From Limimaricola cinnabarinus (lineage in GTDB: Bacteria; Pseudomonadota; Alphaproteobacteria; Rhodobacterales; Rhodobacteraceae), in assembly GCF_002723615.1 (NCBI RefSeq), contig NZ_KZ304953.1, forward strand, positions 187,362-251,361: 64,000 nt of DNA. Direction: 5' to 3'. The notes beneath the pieces are model-generated. The model saw only the letters and a program-made list of their open reading frames with translations. It searched no databases and had not been told where the DNA came from. Positions 9,408 to 18,996 of the stretch are shown here, in pieces. The position numbers and the translations under genes were made by a program. How positions within the stretch are numbered: position 1 is the stretch's first letter; each line of letters begins with the position of its first letter.

Positions 9408-10169
9408 TCACGCGATTACCCGCTCCAGCCCTGACTGCACCCGGCGCATCTCGGGCAAGTAGGTCTCGACCAGCGTCTCGGCGCGGTCCTGGGTCGCGGC
9501 CATGCCGACGTTGAGCGCCGCCACCACCCGCCCCCGCGCGTCGATCAGCGGCACCGCGATCGAGCGCAGCCCGATCTCGACCTCTTGGTCGATGATCGCG
9601 AAGCCGTCGCGGCGTGCCTGCGCCACCCGCGCCATGATCTCCTCGGGGTCGGTGAGGCTCAGCGCCGTGCGCGGCGCGAGATCGCTTCGCTCCACCAGCG
9701 CGCGGGCTTGCGGCTCGGGCAGCGCGGCGAGCAGCACCCGCCCGAGTGAGGTGCAATGCGCCGGCAGCCGCGAGCCCGGCATCAGCCCGATCGACATTAC
9801 CCGCCGCTGTGCAGCGCGGGCGAGATAGACGATCTCGGTGTCGTCTCGGATCGCGATCGAGGCCGACTGGCCGACGCGCTCCGAGAGTTGGTCGAGCCAG
9901 GGCTGTACGATCTGCGCCAATGGCAAGGTGGCGAGCGCCGCCATGCCGAGCCGCAGTACCCGAGGTGTCAGCGTGAAGTACTTCCCGTCATGAGCGGCAT
10001 ATCCCCCCGCCACCAGCGTCAGCAGGCAGCGTCGCGCAGTGGCGCGATCAAGCCCGGTGCGCGTAGCCGTCTCGGCAACGGAGAGTCGCGGATGTCGCGC
10101 GTCGAAGGCTTCGATCACGCGAAGGCCCTTGGCAAAGGCCGCGATGACATCAGATGATTTGTTCGTCAT
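9408..10169 (-). CDS. pcaR: IclR-family regulator of the beta-ketoadipate genes (PcaR-like), 253 aa
   Basis: Residues about 8-70 form the IclR winged helix (FAKGLRVIEAFDARHPRLSVAETATRTGLDRATARRCL region), followed by the effector-binding domain with RVMSIGLMPGSRLPAH and TSLGRVLLAALPE, as in PcaR/PobR/PcaU proteins. The start at 10169 places it divergent from pcaI, 132 bases away. That gap contains a palindrome very close to the known PcaR box. Members of this group respond to beta-ketoadipate or related acids and activate pcaIJF-type genes. The adjacent gene order makes that role likely here. Confidence 0.75.
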   Translation of the reverse strand: MTNKSSDVIAAFAKGLRVIEAFDARHPRLSVAETATRTGLDRATARRCLLTLVAGGYAAHDGKYFTLTPRVLRLGMAALATLPLAQIVQPWLDQLSERVGQSASIAIRDDTEIVYLARAAQRRVMSIGLMPGSRLPAHCTSLGRVLLAALPEPQARALVERSDLAPRTALSLTDPEEIMARVAQARRDGFAIIDQEVEIGLRSIAVPLIDARGRVVAALNVGMAATQDRAETLVETYLPEMRRVQSGLERVIA

Positions 10170-10191
10170 GCGCACATATTTAAACGGTGGC

Positions 10192-10214
10192 CGAACAAAG
10201 TTCGAGATGCGAAC
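10192..10214. promoter_or_regulatory. Likely PcaR operator
   Basis: GTTCGAGATGCGAAC at 10200-10214 is a perfect 5-5-5 palindrome. A further CGAAC half-site at 10192 makes three alternating half-sites. From memory it closely resembles the Pseudomonas PcaR box (GTTCGATAATCGCAC). It lies between pcaR and pcaI, about 90 bases before the pcaI start. Confidence 0.65.
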
Positions 10215-10301
10215 GTTGTCGCTTGCTCCGACTGTGTGCCGAACCGTAGCACGGACGCCATGGATCCGCGCCATGGCGCGGTGTAGCGGAGGAATAGGAG
10301 C

Positions 10302-11012
10302 ATGGACAAAACGATAGGCGATGTCGCCGCCGCGGCGGTGGCGGACATCCCCGACGGGGCGAGCGTGATGATCGGAGGCTTTGGCGGCTCGGGCGCGCCG
10401 ATCGAGCTGATCCACGCACTGATCGATCGCGGTCCGCGCAATCTGACTGTGATCAACAACAATGCCGGTAATGGCCGGATCGGCATTGCCGCGATGATCG
10501 ACGCCGGCATGGTGCGCAAGATCGTCTGCTCCTTTCCGAAGTCCAAGGATCCCCGCGCCTTCACCGAGGCCTATCTCGCCGGCCGGATCGAACTGGAGCT
10601 GGTGCCGCAGGGCACCCTGGCCGAACGGATCCGCGCGGGCGGTGCGGGCATTCCCGCCTTCTACACGCCAACCTCTTTCGGCACGGAGCTGGCGGCAGGC
10701 AAACCCACCGCGGAGTTCGACGGGCGCGGCTACGTGCAGGAGCGCTGGCTCAAGGCCGACTACGCGCTGGTCAAGGCTGAGACGGCGGATCGGCACGGCA
10801 ACCTCGTCTACCGCAAGGCTGGCCGCAATTTCGGCCCGCTGATGTGCATGGCCGCCGCCACCACGATCGTGCAGGCGACGCGGATCGTGGCCCCGGGCGA
10901 GATCGATCCCGAGCAGGTCGTGACCCCGGGCATCTTCGTCAAGCGTCTGGTGCGGGTCGAGACCCCGCAGCAGGAAGAAGACCTCAACCGGGCGGAGGCC
11001 GTCTACCCGTGA
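10302..11012 (+). CDS. pcaI: 3-oxoadipate CoA-transferase, alpha subunit
   Basis: PcaI forms a heterotetramer with PcaJ and moves CoA from succinyl-CoA to beta-ketoadipate, the penultimate step of benzoate/catechol breakdown. The protein has the family's GGFGGSGAPIELIHAL glycine-rich segment and NNNAGNG near residue 50, with the usual length (236 aa). GGAGGAATAGGAG precedes the ATG. It is the first gene of the pcaIJF group, overlapping pcaJ by 4 bases, so the two subunits should be translationally coupled. Control is probably by the divergent IclR protein. Confidence 0.9.
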   Translation: MDKTIGDVAAAAVADIPDGASVMIGGFGGSGAPIELIHALIDRGPRNLTVINNNAGNGRIGIAAMIDAGMVRKIVCSFPKSKDPRAFTEAYLAGRIELELVPQGTLAERIRAGGAGIPAFYTPTSFGTELAAGKPTAEFDGRGYVQERWLKADYALVKAETADRHGNLVYRKAGRNFGPLMCMAAATTIVQATRIVAPGEIDPEQVVTPGIFVKRLVRVETPQQEEDLNRAEAVYP

Positions 11013-11692
11013 CCGACATTTCCGACATCAAGCTCTCCAACGCCCAGATCGCCTGGCGCGCGGCGCAGGACATCGAGGACGGCGCCTATGTCAATCTCGG
11101 CATCGGCTTTCCCGAGATGGTGGCGCGCTACCAGGTCGAGGGGCGGCAGGCGATCTACCACACGGAGAACGGCATCCTCGATTTCGGCCCGGCCCCCGCG
11201 CCGGGCGAGGAGGACTGGGACCTGATCAATGCCGGCAAGAAGGCGGTGACGCTCAACCCCGGCGCCGCCTTCTTCCACCACGCCGACAGCTTCGCCATGG
11301 TGCGCGGCGGTCATCTCGACGTGGCCATCCTCGGCGCTTTCGAGGTGGCCGAGACCGGCGACCTCGCCAATTGGAGCGTCGGCAAGGGCGGGGTGCCCGC
11401 CGTGGGCGGCGCGATGGACCTCGTGCATGGCGCCGGGCGCGTCGCGGTGATCACCGACCACGTCACCAAGACCGGTGCGCCCAAGCTGGTGGAGCGCTGT
11501 TCGCTGCCGCTCACCGGGGTCGGCTGCGTGACGCGGGTCTACACCTCGCTGGCGGTGGTGGATATCGAGGGCGGGCGCTTCGTGCTGCGCGAGAAGCTGC
11601 CCGCGATCTCCATGGGCGATCTGCAGGCCGTGACCGGCGCGACGCTCAATCTCGACGGCCCCGTGGCCGATCTCACCGTTCCGGAGCTCTGA
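11009..11692 (+). CDS. pcaJ: 3-oxoadipate CoA-transferase, beta subunit
   Basis: The beta subunit starts at a GTG inside the pcaI stop (GTGA overlap). It carries GIGFPE, the active-site region TENGIL with the catalytic Glu that forms the acyl-CoA ester intermediate, and NPGAAFFHHADSFAMVRGG. The length, 227 aa, is normal. It works only as a complex with PcaI. pcaF follows one base after its stop. Confidence 0.9.
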   Translation: MTDISDIKLSNAQIAWRAAQDIEDGAYVNLGIGFPEMVARYQVEGRQAIYHTENGILDFGPAPAPGEEDWDLINAGKKAVTLNPGAAFFHHADSFAMVRGGHLDVAILGAFEVAETGDLANWSVGKGGVPAVGGAMDLVHGAGRVAVITDHVTKTGAPKLVERCSLPLTGVGCVTRVYTSLAVVDIEGGRFVLREKLPAISMGDLQAVTGATLNLDGPVADLTVPEL

Positions 11693-11693
11693 C

Positions 11694-12888
11694 ATGCTTG
11701 ATGCCTACATCTGCGACTACATCCGCACCCCGATCGGTCGCTATGGCGGCGCGCTCTCGACCGTGCGCGCCGACGATCTGGGCGCGATCCCGCTGCGCGC
11801 GCTGATGGCGCGCAACGAGGGCGTCGACTGGGAGGCGGTCGACGAGGTGATCTATGGCTGCGCCAACCAGGCGGGCGAGGACAACCGCAACGTGGCGCGG
11901 ATGTCGGCGCTGCTCGCGGGTCTGCCCGAGGCGGTGCCGGGCACCACGATGAACCGGCTCTGCGGCTCGGGCATGGATGCGGTGATCACCGCCGCGCGCC
12001 ATCCGCGCGGGCGAGGCCGAGCTGATCCTGGCGGGGGGCGTCGAGAGCATGTCCCGCGCGCCCTTCGTGATGGGCAAGGCCGAGACGGCCTTCTCGCGCG
12101 CGGCCGAGATCTTCGACACCACCATCGGCTGGCGCTTCGTCAACAAGCTGATGAAGGCGCAATACGGCGTCGACTCGATGCCCGAAACCGCCGAGAACGT
12201 GGCCGAGGAGTTCGCCATTTCGCGCAAGGACCAGGACGCTTTCGCCCTGCGCAGCCAGGTCAAGGCCGCCGAGGCCATCGCCTCGGGGCGGCTGGCGCGC
12301 GAGATCACCCCGGTCGAGATCCCGCAGCGCAAGGGCGATCCGAAGATCGTCGACACCGACGAGCATCCCCGCGCCACCTCGCTCGAGGCGTTGGCCAAGC
12401 TGCGCGCCCCGTTCCGCGAGGGCGGTTCGGTGACGGCGGGCAACGCCTCGGGCGTCAATGACGGGGCGGCGGCGCTGGTCATCGCCTCCGAGGCGGCGGC
12501 GAAGAGGCACGGGCTGACCCCGATCGCGCGTATCCTCGGCGGCGCGACGGCGGGCGTCGCGCCGCGCATCATGGGCTTCGGCCCCGCGCCCGCCTCGAAG
12601 AAGCTGATGGCGCGGCTCGGGCTGACACCGGAGGATTTCGCGGTGATCGAGCTCAACGAGGCCTTCGCGAGCCAAGGGCTCGCCACCTTGCGCGATCTCG
12701 GCATCGCCGATGACGACGCGCGGGTGAACCGCAATGGCGGCGCCATCGCGCTCGGCCACCCGCTGGGCATGTCCGGGGCACGGATCACCGGCACCGCCGC
12801 GCTGGAGCTGAAGCCGGGCGAGAAGTCGCTCTCCACCATGTGCATCGGTGTGGGCCAGGGCATCACCGTGGCGCTCGAAGGAGTGTGA
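11694..12888 (+). pseudogene. pcaF: pcaF: 3-oxoadipyl-CoA thiolase with internal frameshift
   Basis: PcaF cleaves beta-ketoadipyl-CoA to succinyl-CoA and acetyl-CoA. The first part reads normally to MNRLCGSGMDAVITAAR, which includes the active-site Cys. At about 11,997-12,000, two bases of a GC repeat are missing (GCGCGCC where GCGCGCGCC is expected), and the protein continues in another frame as IRAGEAELILAGGVESMSR through to GGAIALGHPLGMSGAR at the C terminus. With the two bases restored it is about 398 aa, the family's normal length. Everything else is well conserved. This is either a recent inactivation or a sequencing error in a GC repeat. Confidence 0.85.
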
Positions 12889-12927
12889 GTTGCCAGGGCG
12901 GGACGGCCCGACCGTCCCGCCCGCCAT

Positions 12928-13890
12928 TCAGCAGGGCAGCAGCGCCGACATGTCGGGGCCCTTGGGTACGATGCCGTTTGGGTTCAACGCGCTGATGGAG
13001 TAGTAGCCCACCTTGATATGGTCGATGTCGACCGTCTCGCGCACCCCTTCGACAGCTAGCATATCCCGGAGGAAACGGGCCAGTGCAGGGTAATCGGCGA
13101 CGCGCCGCAAGTTGCACTTGAACAGCCCGTGATAGGCGGCGTCGAAGCGGATCAGCGTCACGAAAAGCCGGATGTCAGCCTCGGTGAAGGCCTCGCCCAA
13201 GAGAAAGGGACCACCTACCGCAAGCCGCGTTTCGATCCTGTCGAGCATGGCGAATACGGCCTCGAACGCCTCCTCGTAAGCCTCCTGCGTGGTGGCGAAG
13301 CCGGCCCGGTAGACGCCGTTGTTGAGGCTGGGGTAGATCTCGGCGTTGAGCGCGTCGATTTCGGTGCGCAGCGGCTCAGGGTAGAGGTCGATCCCGCCCT
13401 GAGCCAACTCGCCGAAGCCCGAGTTCAGCATGCGCAGGATGTCGGCGCTCTCGTTGTTGACGATGGTGCCGGTGGCGTTGTCCCACAGGACCGGCACGGT
13501 GGCGCGGCCAGTGTAGCACGGATCGGCGCGGGTGTAGATCTCGTGCATGTGACGCGCGCCGTTCAGCCGGTCCTCGTCAGCGCCGGGATACCCACCGAAG
13601 GCCCAGCCCTGGGCCCCGAGCCGCGGATCGACCACGGTGACACCGATCGACTCGGTCAGCCCCTTGAGCCGCCGGGCGATCAGCGTGCGCGAGGCCCATG
13701 GGCAGATCAGCGCGACATAGAGGTGGTAGCGGCCAGCCTCGGCCTTGAAGCCACCTTCGCCGGTAGGGCCGGGCGCGCCGTCCGGCGTCACCCAGTGACG
13801 GAATCCGGAGGTCTGGCGCACGAAGCCGCCCTTCTCGTCGGTCGATTGCACCGGGTGCCAGTCGGCGCTCCACTTGCCGTCAATGAGCAT
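12928..13890 (-). CDS. Glutathionyl-hydroquinone reductase (Xi-class GST), 320 aa
   Basis: These enzymes reduce glutathionyl-(hydro)quinones to hydroquinones using glutathione. The family hallmarks are visible: GRYHLYVALICPWASRTLI with the catalytic Cys in the CPWA motif, TVPVLWDN, NNESADILRMLN, and the C-terminal helical domain with EADIRLFVTLIRFD and YHGLFKCN. The length is typical. It overlaps the VOC gene upstream by 11 bases and is the last gene of the minus-strand lysR-doxX-VOC-GST set. The context suggests scavenging of quinones formed by catechol oxidation. Confidence 0.85.
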   Translation of the reverse strand: MLIDGKWSADWHPVQSTDEKGGFVRQTSGFRHWVTPDGAPGPTGEGGFKAEAGRYHLYVALICPWASRTLIARRLKGLTESIGVTVVDPRLGAQGWAFGGYPGADEDRLNGARHMHEIYTRADPCYTGRATVPVLWDNATGTIVNNESADILRMLNSGFGELAQGGIDLYPEPLRTEIDALNAEIYPSLNNGVYRAGFATTQEAYEEAFEAVFAMLDRIETRLAVGGPFLLGEAFTEADIRLFVTLIRFDAAYHGLFKCNLRRVADYPALARFLRDMLAVEGVRETVDIDHIKVGYYSISALNPNGIVPKGPDMSALLPC

Positions 13891-14677
13891 GATGGCTCTC
13901 CTTGCCTTCGGTTTCGATCCGGATGCCCCATGGGTCCGTGGCGGCGGGCGCCGCGCCGCTCTCGGCGCGCAGCACCACCGCCTCCAGCCCCGTCGTGCCG
14001 GCCGCGCGGGGGCCCGCGCCGCGGCTGTTCCAGACATTGGCGGCGACGTGGTGATGATAGCCGCCCGCACCGAGAAACAGCGCGCCGGGCAGCCGGCAAG
14101 TGACGTCGAAGCCCAGCCGCTGCGCCCAGAACGCCTCGGCCGCGGCGAGGTCGCCTACCTGCAGGTGGACATGGCCGACCACCATGTCCTCGGGCGCGCC
14201 GTGCCATGCCCCCTCGGCGGCGGCGCGCACGCCCGCGCCGTCCATCGGCTCGGTCGTCATGGCGATGCCGCGCGCATCGCGGCGCCATTGGTCGCGGGGG
14301 CGGTCGGCATAGACCTCGATGCCGTTGCCCTCGGGATCGGCGAGGTAGACCGCCTCGCTGACGAGGTGATCGGCCGCGCCCTGCATCGGCAGCCCGGTGT
14401 CGACGGCATGCCGCAGCCAGCGCCCCAGCGCCGCGCGCGAGGGCAGCAGGAAGGCGGTGTGGAACAGCCCCGCCGCGCGCGGATCGCGGGGGCGGGCGGC
14501 GGTGTCGCGGCGCAGGTCGAGCAGCGTCCGCCCGCCCGCACCGAGCCTGGCGCTGTCGCCGTCGGCGGCCAGTTCGTCGAGGCCGAGGGCGGTGGCATAG
14601 AAGCCGCGCATGAGATCGAGGTCGCGCACAACGAGACGCAGTCGGTCGATCTCGATCGGGGCATCGCTGGTGGCCAT
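13880..14677 (-). CDS. Two-domain VOC/glyoxalase protein, CatE-like, 265 aa
   Basis: The protein contains two vicinal-oxygen-chelate repeats. The first starts at IDRLRLVVRDLD and has GLFHTAFLLP and YLADPEGNGIEVYADRP. The second starts at MVVGHVHLQVGDL and has GGYHHHVAANVW and WGIRIE. His and Glu metal ligands sit at the expected places. This matches the CatE (YfiE) type of thiol-dependent or extradiol dioxygenase found with a DoxX partner in Bacillus catDE. The role in catechol or quinone detoxification is inferred from that pairing. Confidence 0.75.
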   Translation of the reverse strand: MATSDAPIEIDRLRLVVRDLDLMRGFYATALGLDELAADGDSARLGAGGRTLLDLRRDTAARPRDPRAAGLFHTAFLLPSRAALGRWLRHAVDTGLPMQGAADHLVSEAVYLADPEGNGIEVYADRPRDQWRRDARGIAMTTEPMDGAGVRAAAEGAWHGAPEDMVVGHVHLQVGDLAAAEAFWAQRLGFDVTCRLPGALFLGAGGYHHHVAANVWNSRGAGPRAAGTTGLEAVVLRAESGAAPAATDPWGIRIETEGKESHHAH

Positions 14678-14730
14678 GTCGGTCTCCCTGTGTGTGGGGG
14701 CCGCGGTCGCCGGGCCCGCGGCGGGAGGGG

Positions 14731-15150
14731 TCAGGCGCGCAGGGCGCGCAGCGAGGGGCTGGCGCGCCAGGCATAGGGGCCGTCGCCCAGAAGCGCCTGC
14801 ACGACGAGGGCGAGCGCCCAGAACAGCGGAAACTCCCAACCGCCGCCCTCGTTCGAGAACCAGAAGCCGGCGGCGAAATGCGGCGTCCAGATCGAGCCCA
14901 CGACCGGGATCAGCAACAGGAGCGCCACCGGCCGGGTCCACAGCCCCGCGATCAGCGCGAGGCCACCCGCCAGCTCGCCCAGCATCACGGCCCAGGCCAG
15001 CAGCCCGGGCAGGCCGAGGCTCTGGAAGAAGCCGACCGTTCCGGCGGGGGTGAAGACGAAGAACTTCAGATAGGCGTGCAGCAGGAAGAAGACGCCGAGG
15101 GTGACGCGGAGCGTCAGGAGGCCCCAGGGGGCGGTGCGGGTATCGGTCAT
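14731..15150 (-). CDS. DoxX-family membrane protein (CatD-like), 139 aa
   Basis: Four hydrophobic helices and the DoxX pattern (LRVTLGVFFLLHAYLKF, GLPGLLAWAVMLGELAGGLALI, WTRPVALLLLIPVVGSIW) are visible. DoxX proteins accompany quinone-handling enzymes. Here it lies 53 bases upstream of a CatE-like VOC protein, the same pairing as catDE. Probably an inner-membrane partner in quinone or thiol-redox detoxification. Confidence 0.8.
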   Translation of the reverse strand: MTDTRTAPWGLLTLRVTLGVFFLLHAYLKFFVFTPAGTVGFFQSLGLPGLLAWAVMLGELAGGLALIAGLWTRPVALLLLIPVVGSIWTPHFAAGFWFSNEGGGWEFPLFWALALVVQALLGDGPYAWRASPSLRALRA

Positions 15151-15284
15151 GGTGCCGGTCCTTTCGAGGGGCCGCGCGGCGCGGCAGGTGTGACGGTCGG
15201 CGCCGCGCCGGGTCGGGGCCCGCCGGTGCCGTGCCGACTATCTGCACCCGTTCCGCCGCAAACATTAGACGGGAGATCGGAAAG

Positions 15285-16211
15285 TCATTCCTTCCGGAAT
15301 GGAAGCGCCGCGTCCCAGTCCGGTGGTCCCCTGAACCGCTCGGCGAGGAAATCGATCAGCGCGCGAGACTTGGCGGCGAGGTGGCGCGAGGGCGGGTAGA
15401 TCGCGTGCAGGCCGAGCGGTTCGGCCTCGAACGCCTCCAGCACCGGCACCAGCTCGCCCGCCCGGATCATCGGCCCGGCCACGAAGCTCGGCCCGAAGCA
15501 GATCCCGAGGCCCGCCCGCGCGGCCATGGCGCAGGCCTCGGCATTGGCGAAGGTGATCCGGCCTTTTACCTGCACGGGCTGCGCCGCGCCGCCCGCCCCG
15601 CGCAGCGGCCACAGCCCCGGCTGGGCGAGGTTACCGTCAAGGATGCAGTCATGCGCCGCGAGATCGCCGGGCCGCTCGGGCTGGCCGCGCCGGGCGAGGT
15701 AAGCGGGCGCCGCGCAGGTGACGAGGCGCACGGCGCAGAGCCGCCTCGCAATCAGCGCGCTGTCGCGTGGCTGGCCGATTCGCAGCGCCATGTCGAAGCC
15801 TTCCTCGACCAGATTGGCGAGCCGGTCGGAAAAGGCCACGTCGAGCGCGACCTGCGGGTGGCGCGCGGCGAAGTCGCCCAGGAGCGGCGCTAGGATCGCC
15901 GAGCCGAAGCTGAGCGGCACGGTGAGGCGCAAGAGGCCGCGCGGCTCGAAGCCCTCGCGCCGCATCTCGGCGTCGAGCGCGTCGAACTCCTCGAGCAGCG
16001 GGCGCAGCCGCTCGTGATAGGCGCGGCCCGCCTCGGTCAGCGACAGCGCCCGGGTCGAGCGCTGGATCAGCTGCGCGCCGAGATCGGCCTCGAGCCGCGC
16101 CACCAGCTTCGAGGCCTGCCCCGAGCTGGTGCCGAGCCGCCGCGCCGCCGCCGCGAAGCTTCCCGTCTCCACCACCGTGGCGAACATCCTGTCGCAGGCT
16201 AGCCGATCCAT
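15285..16211 (-). CDS. LysR-family regulator, 308 aa
   Basis: The N-terminal LysR helix-turn-helix (FATVVETGSFAAAARRLGTSSGQASKLVARLE) and an inducer-binding domain typical of the CrgA/DsdC-like branch (LLRLTVPLSFG..., FARRHPQV-like, AYLARRG) are clear. It is divergent from catB (163 bases between starts) and upstream of the co-directional doxX-VOC-GST set, so it could control either side. The HTH is the usual kind for repressors or activators of redox-active or aromatic compound genes. Inducer unknown. Confidence 0.75.
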   Translation of the reverse strand: MDRLACDRMFATVVETGSFAAAARRLGTSSGQASKLVARLEADLGAQLIQRSTRALSLTEAGRAYHERLRPLLEEFDALDAEMRREGFEPRGLLRLTVPLSFGSAILAPLLGDFAARHPQVALDVAFSDRLANLVEEGFDMALRIGQPRDSALIARRLCAVRLVTCAAPAYLARRGQPERPGDLAAHDCILDGNLAQPGLWPLRGAGGAAQPVQVKGRITFANAEACAMAARAGLGICFGPSFVAGPMIRAGELVPVLEAFEAEPLGLHAIYPPSRHLAAKSRALIDFLAERFRGPPDWDAALPFRKE

Positions 16212-16374
16212 CCGCGTTCCCTTTCGCCATGTGGCCACGCTAGGACAGGGCGCAAGCTCGGTCGAGCGGCCCCGGGGCTCGGGTATCGCATCAGACCGCC
16301 TCGGTATTGGATTCCGGCCCTTCGGCTGGCCCATGGTCCTTTCGACCGAAGCCCAAACGCCGCATGGGGACCCG

Positions 16375-17523
16375 ATGAGCAAGATCGAACACGTCGAAAC
16401 GACGATCCTCGATATTCCAACGATCCGAGGCCATGTGCTGTCGATGACCACCATGACCGTGCAATCTGTCGTGCTGGTGCGGATCCGTTTCGGCGACGGC
16501 TCCGAGGGCTGGGGCGAGGGCACCGCGATCGGGGGAATGAGCTACGGGCCCGAGAGCCCTGAGAGCATCCGGCTTGCCATTGACGCCTATATCACCCCGG
16601 CGATCACCGGGATGGACGGTGACGACATTAACGCCGTTACCCACCGCGTCGAAAAGCTGGTGCGCGGCAATCCCATCGCTCGCTGCGCGGTCGAGACGGC
16701 GCTGTGGGATGGGCTCGGACGGCGGCTCGGCGTTTCGGTGGCGCAGCTCTTCGGCGGCCCGGTGCGCGAGACGATGCCGGTGGCCTGGACGCTCGCCAGC
16801 GGTCATTCCGAGACCGATATCGACGAGGCGCGCGAGATGATCGCCGCGCGCCGACACAACATCTTCAAGCTCAAGATCGGCAAGCGCGCATTGCGCGACG
16901 ACCTCGCCCATGTTGGCGCGATCAAGTCGGCACTCGGCGACGCCGCCAGCATCCGGGTCGACGTCAATCAAGCCTGGAACGTCACCGAAGCACGCCACGG
17001 CCTCAGGGGGCTGCAGGAGATCGGCGTCGATCTCGTGGAGCAGCCAATAGCCGCCCGCTTCCACAAATCGTTGGGCCATCTCAGCGACGCCTACGAGATC
17101 GCGGTGATGGCCGACGAGGCCCTTCAAGGGCCGGAGGACGCGATGCGCGTCGCGGCCGAACGCTCGGCCGATGTCTTCGCCGTCAAGATCGCCCAGTCCG
17201 GCGGGCTGAGGCGCGCCGCCGAGGTGGTGGCGATCGCCCAGTCGGCCGGGATCGGGATCTATGGCGGCACAATGCTCGAGGCCGGGATCGGCACCGCCGC
17301 CGCGGTGCAGCTCTTCTCGACGGTGGAGCGGCTCGGCTGGGGAACCGAACTGTTCGGACCGCTGCTGATGAAGGACGAGATCCTGGCCTCGCCGATAGAG
17401 TATCGCGACTTCTCGCTGGTGCGTCCGCAGGGGCCGGGTCTCGGCGTGGTGCCGGACCCCGAGAAGATCGCCTGTTACGACCGCGACGCGAGGCGCGTGC
17501 TGCGCAGCGTCGCGGGGGAGTAA
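16375..17523 (+). CDS. catB: Muconate cycloisomerase
   Basis: CatB converts cis,cis-muconate to muconolactone. It is an enolase-superfamily member: an N-terminal capping domain, then the barrel with KLKIG (catalytic Lys pair region), VDVNQAWN (metal Asp), VEQP (metal Glu), and MADEAL (third metal ligand), followed by [11 protein letters not shown] with a second Lys. Length 382 aa is right. The ATG at 16375 precedes [19 protein letters not shown], the normal CatB N terminus. It heads the ben operon and is divergent from a LysR regulator. Confidence 0.9.
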   Translation: MSKIEHVETTILDIPTIRGHVLSMTTMTVQSVVLVRIRFGDGSEGWGEGTAIGGMSYGPESPESIRLAIDAYITPAITGMDGDDINAVTHRVEKLVRGNPIARCAVETALWDGLGRRLGVSVAQLFGGPVRETMPVAWTLASGHSETDIDEAREMIAARRHNIFKLKIGKRALRDDLAHVGAIKSALGDAASIRVDVNQAWNVTEARHGLRGLQEIGVDLVEQPIAARFHKSLGHLSDAYEIAVMADEALQGPEDAMRVAAERSADVFAVKIAQSGGLRRAAEVVAIAQSAGIGIYGGTMLEAGIGTAAAVQLFSTVERLGWGTELFGPLLMKDEILASPIEYRDFSLVRPQGPGLGVVPDPEKIACYDRDARRVLRSVAGE

Positions 17524-17555
17524 GGCGCGGCCCCCGCGCCGCGCGCAACAGCAAT

Positions 17556-17585
17556 GCTGTCCGGGGCGCCGCCGCGCCGGACAGC
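17556..17585 (+). promoter_or_regulatory. catB-benA intercistronic hairpin
   Basis: GCTGTCCGG and CCGGACAGC form a perfect 9-bp stem around a GC-rich 12-base loop between catB and benA. The benA ribosome site (GAGGAGGAGGAA) starts just after it. It may be a processing or attenuation point that sets different mRNA levels for catB and benABC. Confidence 0.5.
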
Positions 17586-17603
17586 CGAGGAGGAGGAATA
17601 GCC

Positions 17604-18992
17604 ATGTTCACATCGACGGATCTTACGGAGATCGAGCGCCGCCTCGACGGCATCGTGCAGGACGACCCGGAGAAGGGCATCTTCCGCGCCCGCCGCGACA
17701 TGTTCTCGGACGAGGACCTGTTCGAGCTGGAGATGAAGCACATCTTTGAGGGCAACTGGATCTACATGGCGCATGAAAGCCAGATCCCCGAGCCGGGCGA
17801 TTACTACACGCTGACCATGGGCCGCACCCCGGTCGTGATCACCCGCGACAAGGAAGGCGAGCTGCACGCGCTGGTTAATGCCTGCAGCCATCGCGGTGCG
17901 ATGCTGTGCCGCTTCAAGCGCCGCAATCAGAAGACCTTTACCTGCCCGTTCCACGGCTGGACCTTCTCGAACACCGGCAAGCTTCTGAAGGTCAAGGACC
18001 CCAAGACCGGTGGCTATCCCGAGCAGTTCAACAAGGATGGCAGCCACGACATGACCCGCGTGGCGCGGTTCGAGAATTATCGCGGCTTCCTGTTCGGCTC
18101 GCTCAACGCCGATGTCTCCTCGCTCGCGGAGTATCTGGGCGAGACCCGCAAACTGATCGACATGGTGGTCGACCAGTCCGAGGAGGGGCTGGAGGTGCTG
18201 CGCGGCGCCTCGACCTACACTTTCGACGGCAACTGGAAGCTGCAGGCCGAGAATGGTGCCGATGGCTATCACGTCTCTTCGGTTCATTGGAACTATGTTG
18301 CCACCACCGGGCGGCGCGGCCAGGAGGGCAAGGAGGACAAGATCAAGGCCACCGACGCCTCGAAATGGTCCAAGCAGAAGGGCGGTTTCTACAGCTTCGA
18401 CAACGGCCACCTGCTGCTATGGACGACCTGGGCCGATCCGACCAACCGCCCGCTCTATGCTGAGCGCGACAAGTTCGCCGCCAAGTACGGCGAGGCCAAG
18501 GCCGACTGGATGGTCGGCGTGCTGCGCAACTTGTGCCTCTATCCGAACCTGTTCCTGATGGACCAGTTCAGCTCGCAGTTGAGGGTGTTCCGCCCGATCA
18601 GCCCCACCAAGACCGAGGTGACGATCTACTGCATCGCACCCAAGGGCGAGAGCCAGGAGGCGCGCTCGCGTCGGATCCGGCAATACGAGGACTTCTTCAA
18701 CGCCTCAGGCATGGCCACGCCGGACGACACCGAGGAATTCCGCGCCACGCAGCGCGGCTACCAAGGCGCGGCCCATGCCAAGTGGAACGACCTGACGCGC
18801 GGCGCCACCCACTGGATCACCGGCCCCGACGAGGAGGCAAAGGCGCTCGGCATCGAGCCGATCATGTCGGGGGCACGCACCGAGGATGAAGGCCTCTTCG
18901 TGGTCCAGCACCGGCAATGGACGGAGCGGATGGCGAAGGCGGTCGAGAAGGAGCGCGCCGCTCTTGGTAACAACACCATCGCTGCGGAGTAA
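17604..18992 (+). CDS. benA: Benzoate 1,2-dioxygenase, large (alpha) subunit
   Basis: The oxygenase alpha subunit dihydroxylates benzoate to the cis-diol together with BenB and BenC. The Rieske site is complete (CSHRGAML...CPFHGW, C-x-H and C-x2-H). The mononuclear iron site follows, with [15 protein letters not shown] giving the D-x2-H-x4-H signature. Length 462 aa fits BenA/XylX. A very strong Shine-Dalgarno sits 6 bases upstream. It is 4 bases upstream of benB. Toluate or anthranilate are alternative substrates of this family, but neighbours favour benzoate. Confidence 0.9.
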   Translation: MFTSTDLTEIERRLDGIVQDDPEKGIFRARRDMFSDEDLFELEMKHIFEGNWIYMAHESQIPEPGDYYTLTMGRTPVVITRDKEGELHALVNACSHRGAMLCRFKRRNQKTFTCPFHGWTFSNTGKLLKVKDPKTGGYPEQFNKDGSHDMTRVARFENYRGFLFGSLNADVSSLAEYLGETRKLIDMVVDQSEEGLEVLRGASTYTFDGNWKLQAENGADGYHVSSVHWNYVATTGRRGQEGKEDKIKATDASKWSKQKGGFYSFDNGHLLLWTTWADPTNRPLYAERDKFAAKYGEAKADWMVGVLRNLCLYPNLFLMDQFSSQLRVFRPISPTKTEVTIYCIAPKGESQEARSRRIRQYEDFFNASGMATPDDTEEFRATQRGYQGAAHAKWNDLTRGATHWITGPDEEAKALGIEPIMSGARTEDEGLFVVQHRQWTERMAKAVEKERAALGNNTIAAE

Positions 18993-18996
18993 GATC

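Noticed and set aside
9408-10796. Long 462-residue version of the IclR regulator
   Set aside because: The upstream extension overlaps the divergent pcaI promoter and gene. The conserved protein begins at 10,169.
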